Assembly: GCF_016634425.1 (NCBI RefSeq)
Contig: NZ_JAEPES010000001.1
Coordinates: 434,001 to 498,000 of the forward strand
Direction of reading: 5' to 3'
DNA from: Lacisediminihabitans changchengi
Lineage (GTDB): Bacteria > Actinomycetota > Actinomycetes > Actinomycetales > Microbacteriaceae
DNA: 64,000 nucleotides
The notes below the pieces were generated by a model that did no database searches, was not told the DNA's origin, and was given only the letters and a program-made list of their open reading frames with translations. Both the position numbers and the translations under genes were made by a program. Position 1 is the first letter of the stretch. Each line of letters opens with the position of its first letter. Shown here in pieces: positions 35,661-44,479 of the stretch.

Positions 35661-37037
35661 CTAACCAATCGTCGGCCCGTTCGCGACCCGTGTTTCGCTC
35701 GCAATGCCTGTTCCTCTTGCAGCTCCATCGTCATCGACTACGACGGGTTTTCCGTTCCGACTTAGGAATATCAGGGCCGGCACGAGTTGGAAAGTGAGAA
35801 TGGACACGGCAGAAACCCACACCGGTCCTGGGGCACCCCACAATTTGGCGGCACCGATGCACGCCGGCAGCCCTACCACCAACATGAGTGCCACACAGAT
35901 TGCCTGAAATCTGAGCTCGCGGTCTCGAGTGAGGTACACACCCAACGGGTAGAAGGCCGATTGAGCAAATATAAGTGCGCCGAATCCTCCAGCCAACCAC
36001 CACGAAACCGACGTCTGGCCGTGGCCGATGAGCAAAGCCGCAGAGGGCAGCACTAAGACAAGCGCCAGCGAGGCAAGGGCAGACGCGGATGCAACGAGGA
36101 CCAAAGTTCTTCTCAAAACGCGAAGGGTATCCCGACTAGAGGAAACCGAACGAGCAGCCGCAAAGGCTGGCCAGAGCGCTAGAAGGGTCCCAGACACGGC
36201 GGCCCAAGCGGGCGCGTAAATCTGGCTGGCAAATGTGTAGGCCACGAGTTGATTAGAACTTGAAACATGACTCAATATCAATTTGTGCCCGAAGAGTAGA
36301 GCGGGCAACGCCGCCATGATTACAAGCATGGGGAGCGCACTCCCCCGTATCGAGATTTGCTTCACTGTTCTCGGCCTGAAAATATCGATGACGATACCGA
36401 TATAGGAATATCCGCTCCACTTGCCGGCTAGCAGGCTAGCCACCAGGGCGAAAATCGCCGCAGAAATAGTCTGTGCCATAACAAACCACACTGGCGCCAG
36501 TTCGAGTGCAACTCCGCCCCAAATAAGCAAGACGCTGAGAATACTTGCACCGCAACTGAGCAAAGACCCAACTTGATTTTTTCCGATACCTGTTAGAACT
36601 CGGTACCCAAGTTGGAAGAAAATGAAGGCCGAGAACATTCCGAAGAATGCGATTGCCAACAGAGTCGGGTCGTTGAGGAATTTCGATCCCGATCCCAGCA
36701 CAATCGGCCAGATACCAATTATCGCAAGAAGGATCGCGGCGAGGATGATAGCTGCGCCAGCCACCAGCAAAATACGCTGCGCCGACACGAGAACCCTATA
36801 TACATGCTGACTCCTATCACCCTTGCGTTGCGCCGCAACCTCGTTGATCACAGCCGCGCCGACACCCATGTCCGCGAAAGGCAAGAGTTGCGACAAAGTC
36901 GTTATGAGGATTATGGACGCATACAGTTCAGCTCCCAGGTAGCCGACAGCTAGCCAAGCGCTGACGAGCCCAGAAACCAGAGCTATCGGAGTTGTTATCG
37001 CTCGAACGGCAAGATTCGAAACCAGAAGGCGGCGCAC
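35661..37037 (-). CDS. Oligosaccharide flippase (Wzx-like)
   Basis: This 458-residue protein has about twelve helices. FADMGVGAAVINEVAAQ near 55-71 is the conserved Wzx/MOP loop, and GSALPMLV.. and YTFASQIYAPAW follow in the second half. It exports lipid-linked repeat units made by the neighbouring GTs. The start is GTG 37037 with GGATC about 5 nt upstream. One 60-base line inside it (36241-36300) is only 40% GC by hand count, far below the GT at 9558, which suggests foreign origin. Confidence 0.85.
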   Translation of the reverse strand: MRRLLVSNLAVRAITTPIALVSGLVSAWLAVGYLGAELYASIILITTLSQLLPFADMGVGAAVINEVAAQRKGDRSQHVYRVLVSAQRILLVAGAAIILAAILLAIIGIWPIVLGSGSKFLNDPTLLAIAFFGMFSAFIFFQLGYRVLTGIGKNQVGSLLSCGASILSVLLIWGGVALELAPVWFVMAQTISAAIFALVASLLAGKWSGYSYIGIVIDIFRPRTVKQISIRGSALPMLVIMAALPALLFGHKLILSHVSSSNQLVAYTFASQIYAPAWAAVSGTLLALWPAFAAARSVSSSRDTLRVLRRTLVLVASASALASLALVLVLPSAALLIGHGQTSVSWWLAGGFGALIFAQSAFYPLGVYLTRDRELRFQAICVALMLVVGLPACIGAAKLWGAPGPVWVSAVSILTFQLVPALIFLSRNGKPVVVDDDGAARGTGIASETRVANGPTIG

Positions 37038-37048
37038 ATCGGATCCTT

Positions 37049-38362
37049 TTACGTTTGTATGCCGGCTGGCTCCCGTAATTCGGGGCTCCCACTAAACTTC
37101 TCTGCGCTGGCCACTAGCACCAGCGCGAGAGCGATCCCGACCCACCGCCCATTGGCACCAAGCGGGGAGAAGAGGAGATCCCATAGCCCCTGAACTGCGG
37201 CGAAAGCAATCACTACATAGTTGGTTCGGGTTGCAAGTATCCCACGCCCAACAACAAAGATCAGGAACAGTCCGATTACTAGGCCGATCAAACCAGCGTC
37301 GTACCAAAACGTGCCGACTATGGAATGCAAGTCGACTCTTTCGCCCACCAGCCGTTCGTAAATGTAGTCGGTGTTTAGATTTTTGAAATTTGCTCCGGCG
37401 CTCAACTCATGTATTGCGGCAGCACGATCAGTACGCGACGGAACGACACCGATTCCGACACCCAGCGGGGAGTTTTTGAAGTAACCCAAGAGCGCAAGCG
37501 GCTCAATACGTCCCGCGAGAAGGCCAATCGCACCCTGTGAACTCTGACGAGATTGCAGGACATGGCCAAATAGTCCAGCGCTCACCATGCTTGTCAAGGC
37601 AATGAACACAGCGGCGCAGGTGAGGACAATTGCCCCTCCAAAAGCAACGACTCGACCAGGTGATAGTCCGCGCTTTCGTCGCTTGATAATGACCGCCAAT
37701 ACCGCGGCCAGCACCAAGGCGCCCGCAGCATTCCGTGACTCGAACGCGAAGCTCACGTACGCCAACCCAAGCATGGACACCACCGAGATCAGCAGTGGTG
37801 CGCGAGCCAACAACGACGCGAACAGCAGTGACAACGGCCAGGCAAGCACATACTTCCATGGATTTTCCGCTTGAGCACTCGTTATGAAAACTATGGAGAA
37901 AAGGGCTCCGAACGTTCCAAGCACGATCCCGGTTACTTGGATTCCGTTGACCTTCGCGCACCACCCGCACGCGACCATCGCACCGACAAAGGCGACGTAT
38001 TCAAGCAGCCGCTGGATTAGTGAATTTGTATTCCATTCTCGTCCCGATGGCAGGGAAAGTGACACTAACGCGGTCACCAGCGCGACCGGCACAATCGCGA
38101 AAGTGGCCCACAGCACCCATCGAGCCGGGCGATTACTCGCAAATTGCCTCGCGGCAAAAGGGAAACAAACAATGGCGATGATCGTGCCGACTGTAAGTCG
38201 GGTCGCAACAGGAGATGGCAGAAAGATAGTTGCTGCCGCCACTATCGACAGAATGCGCTCGACTCTTGCGAATCCTTTTCGTCCGTAAATGCACGCACCG
38301 GCCTGGTGAATTCGCGAAATAATGGCGCTGATCGGGTTCTGCATGCGGCTCACCAAAGCCAC
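37049..38362 (-). CDS. O-antigen polymerase/ligase-like membrane protein (Wzy-like)
   Basis: This 437-residue protein has about eleven helices and an extracytoplasmic loop (about 315-370) with GVGIGVVPSRTDRA and DLHSIVGTFWYDAGLIG, where the His-S pattern takes the ligase/polymerase site. Next to a flippase and GTs, it is the likely polymerase of this sub-cluster. The start is uncertain: GTG 38362 overlaps the acyltransferase end by 13 nt, while ATG 38344 would leave a 5-nt gap. Confidence 0.75.
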   Translation of the reverse strand: MALVSRMQNPISAIISRIHQAGACIYGRKGFARVERILSIVAAATIFLPSPVATRLTVGTIIAIVCFPFAARQFASNRPARWVLWATFAIVPVALVTALVSLSLPSGREWNTNSLIQRLLEYVAFVGAMVACGWCAKVNGIQVTGIVLGTFGALFSIVFITSAQAENPWKYVLAWPLSLLFASLLARAPLLISVVSMLGLAYVSFAFESRNAAGALVLAAVLAVIIKRRKRGLSPGRVVAFGGAIVLTCAAVFIALTSMVSAGLFGHVLQSRQSSQGAIGLLAGRIEPLALLGYFKNSPLGVGIGVVPSRTDRAAAIHELSAGANFKNLNTDYIYERLVGERVDLHSIVGTFWYDAGLIGLVIGLFLIFVVGRGILATRTNYVVIAFAAVQGLWDLLFSPLGANGRWVGIALALVLVASAEKFSGSPELREPAGIQT

Positions 38363-38877
38363 AACTTCTTCGTCGGCCCTCCTAGGCGATAACCCATATT
38401 ATGTGGACGGTCGCCGATCTTCTTGGCGGGTACGCCAGCGTAAAGGGACCAAGCGTCCAGATGGCCGCGAACGACGGCTCCAGCTGCGATCACAACTCCG
38501 TCTTCGATAACACTTCCCGGCAGTACGGTAACTCGGGGTCCAATCCAAACCCGGTCCCCGACCACGACGCTGCTTTCGACATATTCGAAGCTCTCCGACT
38601 TCCAGTCATGTTGCGCGCTCCATATTTGCACTTCGCTGGAGACGTTGACAGACCGCCCAATGCGAAGCCCGCCACGCGCGTCTAGAACCGCTTTCTCCCC
38701 TATCGATGAATCCTCGCCGATGAAAAGACCTCGGGGGTTTCGAACTTGGTAGCCATGGTAGATGACGACATCGCGCTCTATGGTCACTCCCGCAGCCCGA
38801 AGCGTTGCGATCCGAATGAAGTGAATCGGCCACCGGCCAAAAACCGACAGGAAGACGATTTTGAATCCTTGCTTCAT
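38350..38877 (-). CDS. Hexapeptide-repeat acyltransferase (WcaF/maltose acetyltransferase type)
   Basis: This 175-residue left-handed beta-helix protein has repeated [LIV]-G-x4 hexads (FIGEDSSIG, LRIGRSVNVSS, VWIGPRVTVLPG, GVVIAAGAVVRG) and the active-site-like SAQHDW with a catalytic His. It should O-acetylate a sugar of the polymer built here. A short hydrophobic N-terminus may lie on the membrane. Its stop overlaps or nearly touches the polymerase start, consistent with one operon. Confidence 0.85.
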   Translation of the reverse strand: MKQGFKIVFLSVFGRWPIHFIRIATLRAAGVTIERDVVIYHGYQVRNPRGLFIGEDSSIGEKAVLDARGGLRIGRSVNVSSEVQIWSAQHDWKSESFEYVESSVVVGDRVWIGPRVTVLPGSVIEDGVVIAAGAVVRGHLDAWSLYAGVPAKKIGDRPHNMGYRLGGPTKKLWLW

Positions 38878-38937
38878 TATATTAAACAGCCGATCGTGTA
38901 GTGAAGTTATGAACTTCCGGATCGGGGCGATAGCAGT

Positions 38938-40152
38938 TCACGATAGCTCCCCGGCAAATTTTTGGAGAATCGACTCGATCCTCAATTTGAATTGGCTCGT
39001 GCCATATTTGGCCTGAGCCCATCGCTGCGATTCGCCGTTCCCCAGAACCCCCACTCCGCCGCGGAGGATCTCTATGACGGCCGTCGCGAACTCGGCTGGA
39101 TCGTCGTGAACCGAAAACGGATGACCGCCGCGATTGTCGGTAATTCCCTCGGCACCGATGTTTGTCGCGACCAGCGGCACGCCTCGGAGGAGAGCGTCCA
39201 GACTTTTGAACTTCACTCCGGCGCCGGACAGCAACGGCACCACGGCAACTGTGGCCGATGCGTAGTAAGGCTCGACACTGTCGACGTAGCCCGTGAAAGT
39301 GACGTTCGCAGCGTCGGCTGCCGCCGCTTGCAGCTGTGCGCTGGGGGAAGCACCAACGATGGCGAACTCCGCGGAAGGTTCAGACTCGATTATTTTGGGC
39401 CACACCTCGCGCAGGAACCATGTTGCACCGACATTGTTCTCAGGACGCTTGAACGCGCCGACCATAATCACCCGAGCTAGCCGAGGTTCCCGCTTGACGC
39501 GTTCGGCTGAAATTGAATCATCCCAAAGAGGAGGGTCGATATGTTCGACAGAAACCTGGGGAACAATTTGGTGGACTAACCCCGCGTCCTTTTCACTGAA
39601 CGCGATAACCATTCCCGCACTCGACAGCTTGCTGTGCTCTCCGGGGCCCGTCCTCTTAACGCGGAGCCACCCGAGAGCTCGGCGCATGATCCGACAACGG
39701 GGAGTTGCGTCGAGGCTCCGTTGTTCTCGCTGGCCGAGTACGTCCTGAGAAAACAACAATGGCTTCGGGACAATTAGATTGACCGGGAGCAAACTCATAG
39801 TTTCGGTCCAGTGAACCTCAACAATGTCTGCCGCTTCCAGCATCGTGCGCGAAAGAGAGTCTTGCTTCATCGCTCGGCGGAAGCGGGGAGCCAGATTCGT
39901 TGGGTCTATCGTCGTCCAAAATTTGTCCGTGAATTTCGTCAACCGAGGCCAACCGGACGTACCGATCAATCGGACTTCAAAATCCAAATCGTTTAAAGCC
40001 AAGGCAGCGCGATTTCGTCCGTCATTTGGCGCAAGTACGGTTACCGTGTGACCGAGGCTTAACAAAGCGTCAACGTGCCTGCGAACATATTCGCCGCCCG
40101 CATGGGGAATTCCCTTGAAAGGAATGACTTTAGAGAGGCTTACGATTCTCAA
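38938..40152 (-). CDS. Family 4 glycosyltransferase
   Basis: This 404-residue GT-B enzyme has HAGGEYVRRHVDALLSLGH at 17-35 (donor glycine loop), VIMVGAFKRPENN at the start of the second domain, and VVPLLSGAGVKFKSLDALLRGVPLVATNIGAEGI holding the E/D-rich donor site of the sugar-binding half. It belongs to the GT4-like group with GAEGI ends. It is part of the minus-strand run from 42564 downwards. Substrate unknown; DNA is moderately AT-rich. Confidence 0.8.
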   Translation of the reverse strand: MRIVSLSKVIPFKGIPHAGGEYVRRHVDALLSLGHTVTVLAPNDGRNRAALALNDLDFEVRLIGTSGWPRLTKFTDKFWTTIDPTNLAPRFRRAMKQDSLSRTMLEAADIVEVHWTETMSLLPVNLIVPKPLLFSQDVLGQREQRSLDATPRCRIMRRALGWLRVKRTGPGEHSKLSSAGMVIAFSEKDAGLVHQIVPQVSVEHIDPPLWDDSISAERVKREPRLARVIMVGAFKRPENNVGATWFLREVWPKIIESEPSAEFAIVGASPSAQLQAAAADAANVTFTGYVDSVEPYYASATVAVVPLLSGAGVKFKSLDALLRGVPLVATNIGAEGITDNRGGHPFSVHDDPAEFATAVIEILRGGVGVLGNGESQRWAQAKYGTSQFKLRIESILQKFAGELS

Positions 40153-40225
40153 GACGGGTTCCTGAGCATCGCGTACTTACTGGGCCACTGAAGTCGATTC
40201 GGCCGCTGCTCCGATCCGGTTCTTA

Positions 40226-41320
40226 TCATCGACCTGACTCCCCTTTAATTGCATCTTCACACGCCCGTCGAAAGTCAGGCAGGACAGCCTCGACGGTGAA
40301 GCGAGAAAGTGCGCGCTCACGAATTGCATCCCCAAATTTCCGGCGAACGACCGGGTCCGAAAGTTTCCTGAGCGAATCAGCAAGCGCTGATATGTTGTCC
40401 GACTCTACAACGAGGGCTGCTTCTCCAACCGCCCAGATCAGTGGCTCCGCATTAGTTACAACTATTGCCCTTCCGGCAATCATTGCGTCCATAAGCTTGG
40501 CAGGAAGTTGCGCTTCGGTGACCATCGAAGTCTGGATGCTCGGCAGCACAACAATGTCTCCAGTTCGCACCAGTTCGAGTCCGCCTTCGAAAGTTGTGTT
40601 TCCGACCCAGTCTTCCCAGGGTTCGGAGTCCGCTGGCGGTGCATCTGTTACCACGAGCGTGACTCCGAAATCTTGGAGTTGACGCACTGCGCCCCGCAAT
40701 GTTTCCACCCCTTTGTGTTTTCTATTTGTCCCGACGAACACGACCCGAGGCTCGTGGGTTTCATGAACTCGCCCTGGCCCGGTGTCTTCCCGCGCGTGGG
40801 GCACAATAGTTCCACCATAGCGACGCTGCAGAACGGGGTTGCTTACTATTCGCGAAACGCCAAACGCCTTCGACCTCATTACAAGAGCTGGCCAAAAGGT
40901 CCGAGGTCGAAGTACGGACTTGGCGACCATATGGGTCCATCGTCCTCGGCCGATCCTTGCCTCTATATCAGGGTCGTCAATATCCAGCAGGATCGGTGTA
41001 CCTGTTAGCTTCTTTAAGCGAAGCGCTCGGCCGAATGACCGGGGAAGTGGCTTGACAGCGATAATCAGGTCAGAGGACTCTGCGAGTCGAGATAGCTCGT
41101 CCTCGTCCGATTTCCGCCCGACCGTAAGGGCGACGCAGTCCCGCGAAAATGCAGAATTCGCAAGCGGTGGCCAGAAACGCTCCTCGACTGGGCCGACTAC
41201 CACAGTCTTCCATCCGAGTTTTCGAGCGAGCATCCAAATCACATACGCTCGTCCTACCGAATTTCCGGACAGTTCGCTCACGAGTATCACAACTGAAGAT
41301 GTTGTCTCGGGCACTGGCAT
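40226..41320 (-). CDS. Family 4-like glycosyltransferase
   Basis: This 364-residue GT-B protein has a first domain with ELSGNSVGRAYVIWMLARKLG. The second domain has VVFVGTNRKHKGVETLRGAV and IVVLPSIQTSMVTEAQLPAKLMDAMIAGRAIVV, where E-x6-K-x-M-DAM replaces the common E-x7-E. ILLDIDDPD in the linker recalls GTs acting with polyprenyl acceptors. The role is inferred only from family and place in the cluster. Confidence 0.75.
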   Translation of the reverse strand: MPVPETTSSVVILVSELSGNSVGRAYVIWMLARKLGWKTVVVGPVEERFWPPLANSAFSRDCVALTVGRKSDEDELSRLAESSDLIIAVKPLPRSFGRALRLKKLTGTPILLDIDDPDIEARIGRGRWTHMVAKSVLRPRTFWPALVMRSKAFGVSRIVSNPVLQRRYGGTIVPHAREDTGPGRVHETHEPRVVFVGTNRKHKGVETLRGAVRQLQDFGVTLVVTDAPPADSEPWEDWVGNTTFEGGLELVRTGDIVVLPSIQTSMVTEAQLPAKLMDAMIAGRAIVVTNAEPLIWAVGEAALVVESDNISALADSLRKLSDPVVRRKFGDAIRERALSRFTVEAVLPDFRRACEDAIKGESGR

Positions 41321-41418
41321 TTGTTTTCTGACCTTTTCTATCGCCCACGACTAGCAAGCTCGTCACTCGATGGTCCGTGAATCACCGATATCGACGTTTC
41401 AAGTTTGACATGTCGTGT

Positions 41419-42564
41419 TCACAGACAGAGCCTTTGCCTATCCCGCCGAATGGGATGGAACTCCACAGCGATGGAGCGGATGGCCTCAGTCAATAGCGGA
41501 ACAGTCACTCGGTCGCTGAATCTCGAGGCAGCCCTTTGAGCAGCTTCAGCCACCCGAGTCCGCGAAGCCGGATCCTCCAAGAGGGCCTGAATCGTACGCG
41601 CGAGAATTGCACTTTCATTCGGTGTTACCAGATATCCGGTCTCGCCGTGGTCGATTTGCTCACGGGGCCCGCCCTCGTCCCCGGCGATAACTACGAGACC
41701 GCCAAGCATTCCTTGATTGATCACTTGCCCGAACGGCTCAGGAGACGTAGACACAGAGACTAAGCAGTCCGCGTCGGCAATGAGCGCTTCGACGCGGTCG
41801 ACGTGTCCTAGAAACTGAACTGGGCTTCGAAGCAAGCGAGCCTGCGTCTCAAGCATCGACGCGTAGCGCGGATCCGAATGCGCACTCGAGCCCGCAATCA
41901 TTAGGCTGAAACGCCCGCTGTACCCAGCCACTTCGAGCTCGTGCAGCGCATCGAGCAACACGTGAATGCCCTTCCAAGGGTCGAGCCGGCTCAGAGTGAG
42001 GATCCGAAGGGGTTCACTAGGAGCCGAGTTGCGCTTCGTTGCAATCGACCCAGACACTGGATACGCGACACGCTTTGGATGTGAGTCGAATTTCGCCGGC
42101 AGCGTCGATAGCGTCCATTCGCTATTCGCGATGAATGCGTCAAACCTCGGGAGAACGAAGCCATTAAGCACCGCTAATTTCAGACGCGAATTTCGTTTCG
42201 GGTTGAGATCATCTCTCATGTAGTAGATACGGATGGTGCCTTTGGGCAGTCGAATGCTTGAGAGCACAACTGCCGCCTTGGGACTATTTGCGACGATGAT
42301 GTTCGGGTCGAGCATTCTCAACCGCCCGGACAGACGCAGGCCCATCCCTAGAAACGCAAATTTGTGGGGGGACGCCGTGAGCACTTCCACCGGTATGCCT
42401 GCCGACGTTGCACCAGAAAACGCGGTACCCGGGCCCAACGAGATGAGTCTCGTCAGCTTGGCCTTGCACTGCACCAGGTAGCGGTTTAGTCCCATTTGCC
42501 CCCCGCCCGGCAACGCAGAGCTATCTACAAAGACGACGCGTGGCTCGTCTGATAATTCGTTCAA
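41419..42564 (-). CDS. Family 4 glycosyltransferase
   Basis: This 381-residue GT-B enzyme has VDSSALPGGGQMGLNRYL (donor loop), ILTLSRLDPWKGIHVLLDAL (Arg/Lys phosphate contacts) and SPEPFGQVINQGMLGGLVVIAGDEGGPREQI (the E-P-F-G-x7-Q/E motif). SPEPFG and DEGGPREQI are classical GT4 blocks. It is the first gene of the nine-kilobase minus-strand run. A 457-bp gap with little coding signal separates it from the divergent sugar transferase gene. Confidence 0.85.
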   Translation of the reverse strand: MNELSDEPRVVFVDSSALPGGGQMGLNRYLVQCKAKLTRLISLGPGTAFSGATSAGIPVEVLTASPHKFAFLGMGLRLSGRLRMLDPNIIVANSPKAAVVLSSIRLPKGTIRIYYMRDDLNPKRNSRLKLAVLNGFVLPRFDAFIANSEWTLSTLPAKFDSHPKRVAYPVSGSIATKRNSAPSEPLRILTLSRLDPWKGIHVLLDALHELEVAGYSGRFSLMIAGSSAHSDPRYASMLETQARLLRSPVQFLGHVDRVEALIADADCLVSVSTSPEPFGQVINQGMLGGLVVIAGDEGGPREQIDHGETGYLVTPNESAILARTIQALLEDPASRTRVAEAAQRAASRFSDRVTVPLLTEAIRSIAVEFHPIRRDRQRLCL

Positions 42565-43021
42565 GGTGGAATCAAGTCCCTGCTGGCAGAAGTTCGATAT
42601 GTCCCAGTTACTCTATGTCGCCACTTAAGGGTGAGGCACCGATGTCGACTTTCGAAGCGGCCGAACAGATACGACGAGACCTTTGTGCGGCACCTTGCCA
42701 TCAGTCTCAACAACCTCCAGCGCGCATCCCAGCTCGATCAGTCCGAGCGAAAGAACGTGGCGCGTGAGCTGAAATAGTCCGCCAAGGGTCGCCGCTGCCA
42801 CTGATCGAACCCAAAGGCTGACCCATTTTTGGCGGCGAAATACTAGAGTCGACACAGAATGCTGAGGGCCTGGGGGAGTTTGGCGTCGGTACGCCAGCAA
42901 GAACGCGCGATTGATCCTCAATGTTGGTGATTCACTGCGTACAACTGAGGATATATTTGCGAGGACCGAAAGTTCTGCGCACCCGACGGATCACACGGTC
43001 ATGACGGCGAACTGAGGTTTT
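42565..43021. other. 457-bp gap with a possible small or decayed ORF
   Basis: The gap between the divergent GT4 and sugar transferase genes must hold promoters for both. On the minus strand, 42625-42921 (TTG start, 98 codons) reads as protein-like text with FRRQKWVSLWVRSV, LGGLFQLTRHVLSLGLIEL and HKGLVVSVRPL. This looks like the C-terminus of an enzyme without its front part. It may be a gene remnant or a chance frame. No ribosome binding site was seen. Near the plus gene, GAGG precedes the GTG at 43022. Confidence 0.3.
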
Positions 43022-44479
43022 GTGACAACCAGTACTGAAAGCGCAACGGCGCGGCGGTCGAGAACTTGGCAGCGAGTGTACGCCCGGCGCCTGATCGTGA
43101 CCGATCTTCTCGTAGTCGTTCTTGCCGTCTACGGCTCGCAATTGCTGTGGTTCGGACTTCGGCCCGTCGCCCTGGAACAGAAGTTTCAGATCGGAATCGG
43201 CTACAACTCTGTCTCGATCGCCATCACTCTTTTGTGGATGTTTGTCCTCAGCGCCTATGCCACACGGGACCTCAAGGTCATCGGCAGTGGAACTCTCGAG
43301 TATCGGCGCGTTGTCGACTCGACTATCCGCCTGTTCGGGATTTTCGCGATCGTCGCATTTCTTTTGAGGATTGATCTCGCGCGCGGCTACTTCCTGACCG
43401 CGCTGCCAATCGGGGTATTCCTTCTGCTCTGGACCCGATGGGCGTGGCGACAGTGGCTCCGCCGCGAACAGGCACGCGGCCTTCACGTTTCCCGCGCAAT
43501 TGTCGTTGGCGAACGCGTCAAGTCGGAAAACGTCACTGCCACAATCCGGCGGGCGCAGGGTTCGGGAATTAACGTCGTCGGAGCGCTTACTCGTGACGGT
43601 TCGGTTGACAAGCCCTTCTTCGGAGGCGTTCCCGTCCTGGGTAAATACGCCGACATCCTCGTCGCCCTCGAAGAAGTACAGGCTGACACGGTTGTGCTCA
43701 CGGGAGCAGATGAGATCAGCCACCTCGACATGCGTAAGCTCGGATGGGACCTCGAAGGCAAGGAAGTCACCCTCATCGTGGCGCCCGGACTTACGGGGGT
43801 GGCGGGGCCTCGAATTCATGCCCGACCGGTGTCCGGTCTTCCGCTAATTTACGTGGAGTACCCCGCATTCACCGGGGTTAAGCGTCTCTCGAAGCGAGCT
43901 TTCGATCTAGTCGGGGCCGGCTTGATCATCCTCATCTCTTCGCCCGTACTTATTGCTGTCGGAATCGCCATCAAAACTTCCAGTCCGGGCAGCATTCTTT
44001 ACCGGCAGGAACGGATCGGACTTCAGGGAACCCCGTTCGGCATGTTGAAGTTCCGCTCGATGATCAAGGATGCGGACGACCAGCTGGAAAGTTTGCTTGA
44101 CGCGCAGGGACGAAGCGCAGAGCCCTTGTTTAAGGTGATGAACGACCCTCGAATTACGCGGGTCGGAGGTTTTCTCCGACGTTCATCCCTCGATGAGTTC
44201 CCCCAACTGTTCAATGTACTCCTGGGCCACATGAGCCTCGTTGGCCCGCGTCCTCAGAGACAGGCCGAGGTGGCGCTGTACGACGACGCAGCCCACCGCA
44301 GGCTCATGATGAAACCGGGCATGAGCGGGCTCTGGCAAGTGAGCGGCCGGTCAAACCTCAGCTGGGATGACGCGATCCGGTTGGACTTGTATTACGTCGA
44401 GAACTGGTCAATGACCGGAGACATCATCATCCTGTGGCGAACGATTCGTGCCGTTGCGATGTCGGACGGCGCGGTCTAA
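43022..44479 (+). CDS. Polyprenyl glycosylphosphotransferase (WbaP/CpsE-type initiating sugar transferase)
   Basis: This 485-residue enzyme puts the first sugar-1-phosphate on undecaprenyl phosphate. The N-terminal part (to about 145) has four or five helices. A Rossmann-like domain follows (VVGERVKSENV to about 270), then the PF02397 catalytic domain from about 290. That domain has SKRAFDLVGAG, YRQERIGLQG, FGMLKFRSM, the DEFPQLFNVLLGHMSLVGPRP signature with the catalytic Asp-Glu, and WQVSGRSNLSWDD. The start is GTG with GAGG. Its stop abuts the convergent DUF4012 gene with no gap. It is the only initiating transferase seen. Confidence 0.93.
   Translation: MTTSTESATARRSRTWQRVYARRLIVTDLLVVVLAVYGSQLLWFGLRPVALEQKFQIGIGYNSVSIAITLLWMFVLSAYATRDLKVIGSGTLEYRRVVDSTIRLFGIFAIVAFLLRIDLARGYFLTALPIGVFLLLWTRWAWRQWLRREQARGLHVSRAIVVGERVKSENVTATIRRAQGSGINVVGALTRDGSVDKPFFGGVPVLGKYADILVALEEVQADTVVLTGADEISHLDMRKLGWDLEGKEVTLIVAPGLTGVAGPRIHARPVSGLPLIYVEYPAFTGVKRLSKRAFDLVGAGLIILISSPVLIAVGIAIKTSSPGSILYRQERIGLQGTPFGMLKFRSMIKDADDQLESLLDAQGRSAEPLFKVMNDPRITRVGGFLRRSSLDEFPQLFNVLLGHMSLVGPRPQRQAEVALYDDAAHRRLMMKPGMSGLWQVSGRSNLSWDDAIRLDLYYVENWSMTGDIIILWRTIRAVAMSDGAV

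Noticed and set aside
43022..44479. The N-terminal Rossmann-like part of the sugar transferase as a separate gene
   Set aside because: The frame is continuous, and the layout (helices, Rossmann, PF02397) is normal for WbaP/CpsE proteins.
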